DNA of 18,136 nucleotides from an uncultured Bacilli bacterium (GTDB taxonomy: Bacteria; Bacillota_I; Bacilli_A; RF39; UBA660): the NCBI GenBank assembly GCA_947630095.1, contig CANRGI010000006.1, positions 1-18,136 of the forward strand, given 5' to 3'. The notes under the pieces were generated by a model that saw nothing but the letters and a program-made list of their open reading frames with translations, ran no database searches and was not told where the DNA came from. Below, piece by piece: positions 7,802-14,803 of the stretch (within the stretch, counting starts at the first letter, position 1; every line of letters starts with the position of its first letter). The position numbers and the translations under genes were made by a program.

Positions 7802-10282
7802 TTAGTTTTCTTTTGTTTCTTCTGTATTTACTTCTATTTCGTCTTCTTTTGGAAGAATAATATTATCTTGTTCATAAGAATTATCTTCTTGTGCTTCTGC
7901 TAATTCTTCTTCTAAACTAGTAGTGTCAGTTTCTCTTTCATTAGTAACTTCTTCTGTGGGTTCATTAATAACATTAGTTTCTGTTGGAACACTTAATATA
8001 TTTGCTGTGTCAACTTCATTTAGAGAAATAGTTGCAAGTTTTTCAAATTTAATTGTAACATCAACTGTTTTTCCAGTTAACCTATCTTTAAATGTAATTT
8101 TTAAGCCTGTTTCTTCAGGTACTTGGTCATCTGCTAACCAAATTACAAATGCTGTATCACTAGTTGCTCCAAATTTAGTTTTAGCATCAGTTTTATCTTC
8201 GTCTTTTACTTCGTAGTTACCTGATGTAACTTCTAATCTATCAAGAGGAATACCAACATCTACTAAAACTGCAAACCATTTGCCACTATGATTATCACTT
8301 TGCCAACTTTGCATTTCTCCAATTTGTTTAACTGTTATAGTATTTGTTTCTTCGTCTGTTGTTACTTCTATACTGCCTTGATTTTTTGCAATATCACTTT
8401 TATGTGCTTCTTGTTCTCCAAAAGTCTCAGTTATTGTATCTTTACTTGGACTAGTTGTTCCCGCAGTGTCAACTTCTGGTGTTGCTTCTACAAATTTAAT
8501 AGTTACAGTTTGTTCTTCTGAATTTTGTAGTTTCTTATCTCTAAATGTATAAGTTAAACCACCTTTTTCTTCTGCTTCTAATACTTTTTCAGCAGTTAGC
8601 CATAAAACAAATGATGTATTGCTTCCACCAAAACGTTTTGCTTGAATAGACTCAGAATATGGAATACAAGAATTATCTTCGCTTTCAACACAAGTAATGT
8701 TTTCACTAACTACTTCTAAATCAGTTACAGGAATATTTAAGTCAAATACTAGACCAAACCATCTACCATTTACAGTTCCATTACTTGTCCAACTTTCTAA
8801 TATCTTGTCTTCTGTTACTGTTACTACTCCATCAGTAATATCACTTACTGTAATATTCTTTTGATTATATATTATTCCTTCTCTATTAGGTTCTTTAATA
8901 TCAGTTTCAACAGTAGTATCAGGAACTGCTTTCTTAACACTTAAACCTATAGTTACAGGCTTATAAGTTACATTGATAGTCTTTAACTCTTCGTCTTGAG
9001 TATTTTTAAATGTAATTGAGCAAGTCTTCTCAGTGTAATCACCTGTTAACAATAATACAAATTCAGTGCCAGTAGCACCATAACCTGCGATGTCACTAGT
9101 TAAAATACTAGCATAATCACAATTTGACTCGATACTCTTAATTTCACTTAAAGGTTTTTCTAAATCAACTAAAAGTGCATAATATTCTCCTTCTACTTGT
9201 CCTTCATTTTCAAAAGAAACTAATCTTTCTTTTTCAGTAATAGTTACTGAATTTCCTGATACTTTAGGTAGGTCTAATTTACTTATGTTTTCTACTAAGT
9301 TGCTATCTAAGTTATTACCTTCAGCAGGTTTTGCAAGTTCTATACTAAAGTTTGTATCTTCTAGTACCCAACTTGCTACTAAAGTAAAGTTATCATATAC
9401 TTTAGTATTAAAATCGTAAGGTTCTCCGTTTAATAACCAACCGTTAAATGCGTATCCAGATTTAGTTGGAACACTTGGAACTGTAACAACTCCACCTTCA
9501 ACAACTTGTTGTGATTCTACTTCTGAACCTCCTTTTGAATCAAATGTTACCTCAAATAAATAAGGTTCTCTCCAATTTGCAACAAGTTCTATATTTTTAT
9601 ATACAGGCTTTGTAAAGTCATATAAACTACCGTTTAAATACCAACCATCGAATATATAATTCTCTTTAGTTGGGTCTGTAGGCTTACTAACTCTATATCC
9701 TTTGTAAACATATTTACTAGATATGTTAGATCCACCATCACTATTAAATGTAACTAAATATTTCTCTATTTCTTCCCATACTGCTTTTAATGTTATATCC
9801 CCTGTTACTGGAGTTGAAAAGTCATAAGTTTGTCCGTTTAATTGCCATTCAACAAATTTATATCCGTATCTAGTTGGTGTACTTGGAATTGGAATAGTTT
9901 GTCCTGGCTCGACATTAATAGTTCTAACTGAACCATCACTTGTTTCAAAACTTACCACGAAACCTTTGCTGGCTTCTGTACTTGAACTCCATTTTGCTAT
10001 AAGAGTTATATTTTTGGTAACCTTTGTGTCAAAGTCGTATTCTTCTATATCGTCTAAGTCTAAATACCAACCCATAAATGTGTAACCAGCCCTTGTTGGG
10101 TCTGTAGGTTCTTTTGCTTTCTTTCCTTCTTCAACAGTTTGAGTTCTAACTGAAGTTCCACCATTACTATTAAAAGTAACTTTATATTCTTCAGTAGTAT
10201 CTTCTTCCTTTTTACTACAACTACAAGCGGTTATCATTAGACAAGATAATAGTAAAAGAATACCAATCTTCAACTTTCTCAT
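7802..10282 (-). CDS. Large lipoprotein with four InlB-type B-repeats and three copies of an unrecognised domain
   Basis: This is a predicted cell-surface lipoprotein of 826 aa. The ATG at 10282 has a strong AAGGAGAGAG site; an upstream TTG has none. Residues 1-20 are a lipoprotein signal with lipobox ITAC, the lipidated residue being Cys20. Four InlB B-repeat units (Flg_new/Listeria-Bacteroides type) follow at about 33-98, 108-169, 175-237 and 243-305, each with VTF.S.GG, P..PT..GY.F.GW and LVA.W. Three related units of 110-130 residues follow at about 333-443, 470-599 and 625-748. They share G.W(F/Y)A(L)(V)D...P, FG.T.T.FVLWL and a closing TFKD...V.IKF. The tail (about 755-826) is Glu/Thr-rich with no LPXTG or membrane helix. 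It is monocistronic, with its own promoter and terminator. Role unknown; adhesion is possible. Confidence 0.9.
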   Translation of the reverse strand: MRKLKIGILLLLSCLMITACSCSKKEEDTTEEYKVTFNSNGGTSVRTQTVEEGKKAKEPTDPTRAGYTFMGWYLDLDDIEEYDFDTKVTKNITLIAKWSSSTEASKGFVVSFETSDGSVRTINVEPGQTIPIPSTPTRYGYKFVEWQLNGQTYDFSTPVTGDITLKAVWEEIEKYLVTFNSDGGSNISSKYVYKGYRVSKPTDPTKENYIFDGWYLNGSLYDFTKPVYKNIELVANWREPYLFEVTFDSKGGSEVESQQVVEGGVVTVPSVPTKSGYAFNGWLLNGEPYDFNTKVYDNFTLVASWVLEDTNFSIELAKPAEGNNLDSNLVENISKLDLPKVSGNSVTITEKERLVSFENEGQVEGEYYALLVDLEKPLSEIKSIESNCDYASILTSDIAGYGATGTEFVLLLTGDYTEKTCSITFKNTQDEELKTINVTYKPVTIGLSVKKAVPDTTVETDIKEPNREGIIYNQKNITVSDITDGVVTVTEDKILESWTSNGTVNGRWFGLVFDLNIPVTDLEVVSENITCVESEDNSCIPYSESIQAKRFGGSNTSFVLWLTAEKVLEAEEKGGLTYTFRDKKLQNSEEQTVTIKFVEATPEVDTAGTTSPSKDTITETFGEQEAHKSDIAKNQGSIEVTTDEETNTITVKQIGEMQSWQSDNHSGKWFAVLVDVGIPLDRLEVTSGNYEVKDEDKTDAKTKFGATSDTAFVIWLADDQVPEETGLKITFKDRLTGKTVDVTIKFEKLATISLNEVDTANILSVPTETNVINEPTEEVTNERETDTTSLEEELAEAQEDNSYEQDNIILPKEDEIEVNTEETKEN

Positions 10283-10369
10283 ACTCTCTCCTTTCTTTCC
10301 TATGTACTTTATTACAAAAATAAAAGGCAAAAATAAGAGTTATAAGAATTATTTTAAAATGAACAGCTT

Positions 10370-10390
10370 CTAAATTAATCTTATCCTCAT
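10370..10390 (-). CDS. Putative six-codon leader peptide upstream of the lipoprotein gene
   Basis: A full GAGGAGGT ribosome site (10397-10404) lies six bases before an ATG that opens a reading frame for MRIRLI, then TAG. It sits in the predicted 146-nt leader between the promoter and the lipoprotein ATG. Such a good ribosome site on so short a frame suggests a regulatory upstream ORF; expression is not shown. Confidence 0.4.
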   Translation of the reverse strand: MRIRLI

Positions 10391-10434
10391 ATTTTTACCT
10401 CCTCAATTCTGTACTAATGTACACATCTAATCGT

Positions 10435-10463
10435 ATTCTAGCATTATTACAAATTTCAGTCAA
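10435..10463 (-). promoter_or_regulatory. Sigma-A promoter of the lipoprotein gene
   Basis: TTGACT (10458-10463) and TAGAAT (10435-10440) on the minus strand are 17 bp apart, each one base off consensus. Transcription would start near 10428 and give a leader of about 146 nt. The rest of the 10283-10510 gap holds only the short leader ORF and AT-rich sequence. Confidence 0.7.
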
Positions 10464-10510
10464 TTTCATTTACGCATATTTTACATAATTTTTCATTAAA
10501 ATTTAATTTT

Positions 10511-11179
10511 TTATTTTAAAATATAATTTTTATTTCTATAAATTTTATTTATCTTTGTTATATTTTTAGTTTTATTAAATTTAATATTATGTATTTTTCT
10601 ATCTAAAATAATATAATAAAGTTTATATTTATGAGTAGTTATTTCTTCTATTATATTTAAAATTAAAAATACGAGTATGAAAATTGAAATTAGTTTATTA
10701 AAAATTAAAAATATTAAAGGTAAACTAATTATACTTATTATAATAGATATTTTATGACTTATATCATAGTTTAAAAATAAATTTAAAAAATTATTTAAAA
10801 GTTTACCTCCATCAAGAGGAATAATTGGAAGTAAATTAAAAGAAAGTAGCACTTTATTTATTACACATATTTTATTAAAAGTTAAACTTGAAACTAAATT
10901 AACCCTATATAAATAAAAAATTAATAACCAAAATAATACTTGAGAAATAGGTCCCATTAAGAGCATTAAGAGTTCTTTATATATACTTACATTTAAACTT
11001 TCATTAAATGTAGTAACACCCCCGAACATAAATATTTTTATATTACTTACATTTAATTTTAAAAATAATGCCGTTATAAAATGCCCTAGTTCGTGAATTA
11101 AAATAATAAACATACATAAAAATACTATTTCAAAATATCCTGCTAAAAATGAAAGTAATATAATTATATAAGTTGTAAT
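10511..11179 (-). CDS. spoIVFB: Stage IV sporulation protein FB, intramembrane metalloprotease (M50/site-2 protease)
   Basis: In Bacillus, SpoIVFB cleaves pro-sigma-K in the outer forespore membrane, switching on late mother-cell genes. The zinc motif HELGH and the second metal-ligand motif NLLPIIPLDGGK are both present, with several hydrophobic helices between and after. A Lys/Asn-rich C-terminus contains a motif like the family's EEITTHKYKLYYI. The first ATG (11113) puts HELGH at residue 8, leaving no room for the first membrane helix. The same frame stays open upstream to 11215 and encodes the expected helix (TTYIIILLSFLAGYFE). The region has no ATG, GTG, TTG or CTG. I therefore extend to the ATT at 11179; the exact start is uncertain. 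It follows and may overlap spoIVFA. Confidence 0.88.
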   Translation of the reverse strand: MTTYIIILLSFLAGYFEIVFLCMFIILIHELGHFITALFLKLNVSNIKIFMFGGVTTFNESLNVSIYKELLMLLMGPISQVLFWLLIFYLYRVNLVSSLTFNKICVINKVLLSFNLLPIIPLDGGKLLNNFLNLFLNYDISHKISIIISIISLPLIFLIFNKLISIFILVFLILNIIEEITTHKYKLYYIILDRKIHNIKFNKTKNITKINKIYRNKNYILK

Positions 11180-11192
11180 ATCTATTTCTATA

Positions 11193-11777
11193 CTACTTAA
11201 TATACGTTTTATAGTCTAATTCAACTCCATCTTTTTCAAATAATAAATAAAGAACATTATTTGCCGTTCCCAAATGGGTTCCTTCATTTACATAATCATA
11301 TATTTTAATATCTTCTGCATTTACCCCTCCATAAGTTACATCTATTCCATTACTTTGTTGCACTACTACAGAACTTCCAAAATCTTCTTTTTCTCCAATA
11401 AAAACTACTAACCCACTTCCAAGCGCTTTTACATTGTATTCACTTTGTACTTCTAATTTAACTCCACCTTTATATGCTTCTTCTTTATAATATTCTACAT
11501 TTTCTACTGCTGAAACAGCCTTATCTTCTTCTATTGGTTTCTTTAAATCTAAAATATACTTTTTATATAAAGTATTTATTTTAGCAAAATTATAATTAGT
11601 TTCAAATACATATTTATTTAAGTATGTTTTAGTTTTTTTATTTATATTCATAGTTATTAATAATACTAAAACTATTGTAACAGTTAAAAGAGTTCTATTA
11701 ATTAAACTAGTTTTATAACTTTTCTTTTTAGTTTTTATAGTTTTACCTTTAGATTTTAAATATTCTTCTATAGTCAA
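11193..11777 (-). CDS. spoIVFA: Stage IV sporulation protein FA-like, degenerate M23 peptidase fold
   Basis: SpoIVFA anchors and inhibits SpoIVFB in the forespore outer membrane until the SpoIVB signal arrives. This protein has a basic cytoplasmic N-terminus (TIEEYLKSKGK), one membrane helix (around 27-43) and a C-terminal LytM/M23-like domain (SGLVVFIGEKEDFGSSVVV...GIDVTYGGVN...GTHLG). The catalytic histidines of M23 endopeptidases are absent: Gln-Gln and Tyr-Gly-Gly occupy the expected places, as in the inactive SpoIVFA domain. I start at the TTG at 11777, which has GGTGAT four bases upstream; TTG at 11789 and GTG at 11786 are also in frame. It lies directly upstream of spoIVFB, the Bacillus order. 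Confidence 0.82.
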   Translation of the reverse strand: MTIEEYLKSKGKTIKTKKKSYKTSLINRTLLTVTIVLVLLITMNINKKTKTYLNKYVFETNYNFAKINTLYKKYILDLKKPIEEDKAVSAVENVEYYKEEAYKGGVKLEVQSEYNVKALGSGLVVFIGEKEDFGSSVVVQQSNGIDVTYGGVNAEDIKIYDYVNEGTHLGTANNVLYLLFEKDGVELDYKTYIK

Positions 11778-11833
11778 TAGTATCACCAATAAATAATATG
11801 ATAAATAAAAATAAATATGTAATTTTTATATTA

Positions 11834-11863
11834 TTGACTTTATGTATTAATTAATGATAACAT
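11834..11863 (+). promoter_or_regulatory. Possible promoter of the YigZ-family gene
   Basis: TTGACT (11834-11839) lies 18 bp before TAACAT (11858-11863), which has an extended TG. The predicted transcript start is almost at the ribosome site, so the leader would be only a few bases. Confidence 0.4.
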
Positions 11864-11878
11864 TGTTTTGAGGTGTAT

Positions 11879-12232
11879 ATGAATTACGTTAAAAATAGTT
11901 TAGTAATAGAAAAGAAAAGTAAATTTTATGGGTATTTATTTAATGTAGATAATACTAATGTGATAGAAGATATTTTAAATGATATAAAATGCGCAAATAA
12001 AAAAGCAAGACATATAGTCTATGCTTATAAAATAGGAAATATAGAGAAAAAATATGAAGATAAGGAACCTTCTAATAGTGCAGGTAAACCTCTTTTAGAT
12101 ATAATTCACTATAATAATTTAGATAATGTTTTAATAGTAGTTGTAAGATATTTTGGAGGAGAATTATTAGGTAGAGGATTACTTACTAGAACTTATAGTA
12201 AGGCAGGAAGATTACTTATTAGTAATAATTAA
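11879..12232 (+). CDS. YigZ/IMPACT-family protein, N-terminal domain only
   Basis: This belongs to the YigZ/YvyE/IMPACT family (UPF0029 fold), whose bacterial role is poorly defined. The 117 aa hold the complete N-terminal domain: an opening KSKFYGYLF, then KKARHIVYAYKI, the EPSNSAGKPLLDII motif and the signature VVRYFGGELLGRGLLTRTYSKA. Bacterial members are usually about 200 aa and add a C-terminal DUF1949 domain. Here the frame stops right after the first domain, and nothing like DUF1949 follows before a terminator 25 bp on. I use the ATG at 11879 with GAGGTG upstream, not the GTG at 11873. It is one of only two conserved genes on the plus strand and is divergent from spoIVFA. Confidence 0.85.
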   Translation: MNYVKNSLVIEKKSKFYGYLFNVDNTNVIEDILNDIKCANKKARHIVYAYKIGNIEKKYEDKEPSNSAGKPLLDIIHYNNLDNVLIVVVRYFGGELLGRGLLTRTYSKAGRLLISNN

Positions 12233-12255
12233 ATATATAAAACATATTATTAATT

Positions 12256-12309
12256 AGAGGTATGATAGTTAAGGGATTTAATTATAAGTCTAGGCCATAC
12301 CTCTTTTTT
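12256..12309 (+). terminator. Long-looped terminator after the YigZ-family gene
   Basis: AGAGGTATG (12256-12264) pairs perfectly with CATACCTCT (12296-12304), followed by a T run. The 31-nt loop contains a second 7-bp hairpin (12266-12272 with 12278-12284, one G-U pair). The T run overlaps the stop codon of the convergent gene at 12308. Confidence 0.75.
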
Positions 12310-12637
12310 AATCGCTTACTAAAGAACCTAATACTTTAAAAACTTCTACTATTCCTTTAGTTACAAACTCTTCTATTGCTTTACCTGATTTATAACCTAA
12401 CTTACTTACATTATTTCTGTATTCTATGCTTGTTTCAGGTAAATAATCATTAATAGATACATCTAAACCTTTACTTACATCTTCTTCAAATTGCTTCATT
12501 GCTTCTTCTGTTAAAAGCATTTTATTTCTCTCTTGTATATCATAGTAACCGTGTTCAGATAAATAATAAAGTGCTAAATAAACTCCAAAAAGTATTATAG
12601 TAATTATTAAGACAGGGCTTTTCTTTTTCTTTTTCAT
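12308..12637 (-). CDS. Small single-pass membrane protein in the yqxA position after spoIIP
   Basis: This 109-aa protein has a basic start (MKKKKK), one membrane helix (about 8-27), a charged middle and an amphipathic C-terminal helix (GKAIEEFVTKGIVEVFKVLG). It overlaps the spoIIP stop by four bases (ATGA) and has its own GGGAGGG site, so it is co-translated with spoIIP. In B. subtilis the gene after gpr-spoIIP is yqxA (DUF3679). That product is also about 110 aa, with an N-terminal helix and an amphipathic C-terminus. The match here is by position and shape, not clear sequence identity. A role in sporulation is inferred from the operon; the function is unknown. Confidence 0.75.
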   Translation of the reverse strand: MKKKKKSPVLIITIILFGVYLALYYLSEHGYYDIQERNKMLLTEEAMKQFEEDVSKGLDVSINDYLPETSIEYRNNVSKLGYKSGKAIEEFVTKGIVEVFKVLGSLVSD

Positions 12638-13599
12638 TGTTCCCTCCCTATTATTTCACTTAATACTTTAGCAAGTACTTCCATAGTATTATTTACTTCT
12701 TCTATTTTATTTTCTTCCCCTCCTACTTCAAAAAGAACACTTTTACCAAATAAATTTTGATTATATGTAGCGTATATAGGAGTACCATTTTTACGAAGTA
12801 TTCCTCTTGAAAGTCCTGGATAATCTCTTTCTAAAATTTCTTCTATTTCTTCAGCAAAACCTATATTATTTTCTGGAAGTGTATGCTCCATACCAGTTAC
12901 TAATAAAACTCTAGCATAACTTTTACCATCTATTTCTTTATAAGTTATATCATAAGAAGCACTATCTCTATGGATATCTATTAAATATTTTATAGATGGA
13001 TACTCTTCTTCTGCCTTTCTTGCAAAATATTCACTTGCTAGATAACTTTTATTAAAAGACATATCAGATGCACTTAAATATTCTTTTATATTATTAGTTT
13101 CAACTACACTTTGTATTCCTAAATTACCAAGTTGTTCTCTCATTATATAAGATGCTATCATAACATTAGGTTTTACTGAGTATTCATAAGGCATAATACT
13201 AGAGTATTCTTCTAACTGATGGGTATTATAAATATACACTATAGGCTCATTTGGTTTAGTTGGGTTAGGGTCTACTACATAATCACTCTTAGGGTTAGTA
13301 TAATCAAAACCATCGTCTTCTAAACTAGAAAATACACTCAAATTATTTTTTTCTACTATTTTATTAAGTCCATTATAAATCATATATTTAGGTGTAGATA
13401 AAGTATCTACTACATCAGTTAAAACTTTACTTTCTTTTCTTACACTTTCATTAACTAAAGTACTTAATAAATAACTTTTAGTTTCACTAGTAGAACCAAA
13501 TAATAAATTTAAAGTAGATAAAAAAGATACTCCTAATAAAATTACATAAAAAATTATCTTTGTATTTATTTTGTTACCTGTTTTAAATCTCCTTTTCAT
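12634..13599 (-). CDS. spoIIP: Stage II sporulation protein P (peptidoglycan amidase/endopeptidase)
   Basis: SpoIIP cuts septal peptidoglycan with SpoIID and SpoIIM to drive forespore engulfment. The 321 aa include an N-terminal membrane anchor (about 13-34), a linker, then the amidase_3-like catalytic domain from about 118. Zinc or catalytic residues can be placed at His127 (IYNTHQLEEY), His210 (LIDIHRDS) and Glu291 (VLFEVGGEEN), matching the family pattern. The ATG is preceded by GGTGAT. It follows gpr by 55 bp and overlaps the next gene by four bases. Upstream CATATACT resembles a sigma-E -10 box, but I see no convincing -35. Confidence 0.95.
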   Translation of the reverse strand: MKRRFKTGNKINTKIIFYVILLGVSFLSTLNLLFGSTSETKSYLLSTLVNESVRKESKVLTDVVDTLSTPKYMIYNGLNKIVEKNNLSVFSSLEDDGFDYTNPKSDYVVDPNPTKPNEPIVYIYNTHQLEEYSSIMPYEYSVKPNVMIASYIMREQLGNLGIQSVVETNNIKEYLSASDMSFNKSYLASEYFARKAEEEYPSIKYLIDIHRDSASYDITYKEIDGKSYARVLLVTGMEHTLPENNIGFAEEIEEILERDYPGLSRGILRKNGTPIYATYNQNLFGKSVLFEVGGEENKIEEVNNTMEVLAKVLSEIIGREQ

Positions 13600-13654
13600 A
13601 ATATCACCACTTATATTTTATATATAAGTATATGCGAATTTGGTCGAAACTTGT

Positions 13655-14395
13655 TTAAAATAACCTATTAATTACTATTGATAATAAACTACTCATATTA
13701 TCTATTAATCTATCTATATCTTTAGTTGTAACTAAATAGTCAGGATTATTTTCTTTTATATCTTTCATATTGATTATAGTAGGTACTCCTATACTTAAAA
13801 CACTAGCATTTATAGTTCTTTTAGATAATTCTTTTTTCTTATCACTTAATACGCTTCCAGGATATAACCCTCCAGTTGAAAGTTGTATAGTACTACCTAA
13901 TCTTTCTAAATGTTCTGCTTTTAATGAGTCAAAAACTACTACTAAATCTGCATTAGTTAATTCTCTAACTACTTTAATAAAATCTACAGAAGGTATATTA
14001 GTAATACCTTGTACATCTTTATATATTTTATATAAATTTTTCCCTACTTCTATTTTTTCTATACACGAATAACCAAATTTATCAGAAGTAATCTCTTTAT
14101 TTCCTAAACCTACAAATAATATTTTAGATTTAGTACTTACTTTTAAATAAGAAATTAACTTTTTAAAATTTTCACTTATTATATTTAATAATTCTTCTAT
14201 ATTTTCTGAAACTTTTTCCTTTTCAAATGTTATAGTAATATATTTTCCTTTACATCTATCTAAAGTTTTACTTAACTTAGTATCTAAAGTTATTTCACTT
14301 ATTTTAATACCATTTTTTACTTCTTCTTTACTAGGAATTTCACTAGAATTTATTAATTTTTCACTTTCTTCTAAAAAAATATTTTCTTTAAACAT
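13655..14395 (-). CDS. gpr: Germination protease GPR (spore protease, family A25), compact form
   Basis: GPR starts degradation of the small acid-soluble spore proteins that coat spore DNA, supplying amino acids at germination. The conserved blocks are present: a family-like N-terminal block (ITLDTKLSKTL); FVGLGNKEITSDKFGY with Asp105; VVVFDSLKAEHLERLGSTIQ with Asp156; and TGGLYPGSVLSDKKKELSKRT with IGVPTIINM. Asp105 and Asp156 correspond to the two catalytic aspartates described for Bacillus megaterium GPR. At 246 aa it is much shorter than the roughly 370-aa Bacillus enzyme, from loss of peripheral segments rather than truncation of the core. The ATG has AGGTGAT upstream. A sigma-G-like promoter precedes it, and rpsT is divergent as in B. 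subtilis. Confidence 0.93.
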   Translation of the reverse strand: MFKENIFLEESEKLINSSEIPSKEEVKNGIKISEITLDTKLSKTLDRCKGKYITITFEKEKVSENIEELLNIISENFKKLISYLKVSTKSKILFVGLGNKEITSDKFGYSCIEKIEVGKNLYKIYKDVQGITNIPSVDFIKVVRELTNADLVVVFDSLKAEHLERLGSTIQLSTGGLYPGSVLSDKKKELSKRTINASVLSIGVPTIINMKDIKENNPDYLVTTKDIDRLIDNMSSLLSIVINRLF

Positions 14396-14410
14396 AGTAT
14401 CACCTATTAT

Positions 14411-14441
14411 TAAAATGAAGTTTTTTGTTGCTTTTTATACA
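14411..14441 (-). promoter_or_regulatory. Sigma-G/F-like forespore promoter of gpr
   Basis: On the minus strand TGTATA (14436-14441) and CATTTTA (14411-14417) are 18 bp apart. They fit the Bacillus forespore pattern of GNATR and CAWHHTA. Bacillus gpr is transcribed by sigma-F and sigma-G, so the match is functionally expected. Confidence 0.6.
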
Positions 14442-14456
14442 CATTTTTGATAAAAT
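14428..14456 (+). promoter_or_regulatory. Sigma-A promoter of rpsT
   Basis: TTGCTT (14428-14433) and TAAAAT (14451-14456) are 17 bp apart, with an extended TG one base before the -10. It overlaps the divergent gpr promoter. Confidence 0.7.
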
Positions 14457-14484
14457 CTACTTGTAATTAAAAGGGAGGTGCACT

Positions 14485-14754
14485 ATGGCTAATATTAAAA
14501 GTGCTAAAAAAAGAATTATAACTAGTAGAAAACAAGCAACACTTAATAATGATGTTAAATCAAGTATGAAAACTAGTATTAAAAATACTTTGAAAAGCAT
14601 TAATGATGGTAAAGTAGAAGACGCTAATGAGAAGTTAAAAGTAGCAATTAAACGTATTGACAAAGCACAAGCAAAAGGCGTTATTAAGAAAAATACCGCT
14701 AGTAGGTATAAATCTAATTTAACTAAAAAGTGTAATCAATTAAGTAGCAAGTAA
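14485..14754 (+). CDS. rpsT: 30S ribosomal protein S20
   Basis: S20 binds 16S rRNA early in 30S assembly. The 89 aa have the usual Lys-rich all-helical composition, opening with ANIKSAKKRIITSRKQATLN and containing IDKAQAKGVIKKNTASRYKSNL near the C-terminus, as in the family. It has a strong GGGAGGTG ribosome site and its own promoter and terminator. It is divergent from gpr, an arrangement also found in Bacillus. Confidence 0.98.
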   Translation: MANIKSAKKRIITSRKQATLNNDVKSSMKTSIKNTLKSINDGKVEDANEKLKVAIKRIDKAQAKGVIKKNTASRYKSNLTKKCNQLSSK

Positions 14755-14767
14755 TTGCTATTTTTTT
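14745..14767 (+). terminator. rpsT terminator overlapping the stop codon
   Basis: TAGCAA (14745-14750) pairs with TTGCTA (14755-14760) around a GTAA loop that contains part of the stop codon. Seven T follow. The compact overlap leaves almost no 3' untranslated region. Confidence 0.9.
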
Positions 14768-14773
14768 ATAAGA

Positions 14774-14803
14774 TAAAAAAAGATAACTATTAAAAGTTAT
14801 TCT
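14774..14803 (-). terminator. Terminator of the prepilin-like gene
   Basis: On the minus strand AGA(A)TAACT pairs with AGTTATCT with one bulged A, followed by seven T. It lies directly after the stop at 14804 and converges on the rpsT terminator. Confidence 0.75.

Noticed and set aside
10283..10330. Longer lipoprotein N-terminus from an upstream TTG
   Set aside because: No ribosome site precedes it, and it would place 16 residues before a clean lipoprotein signal. The ATG at 10282 has a strong site.
12256..12309. Independent structured small RNA
   Set aside because: The branched hairpin ends in a T run right after the YigZ-family gene and is sufficiently explained as its terminator. No separate promoter is visible.
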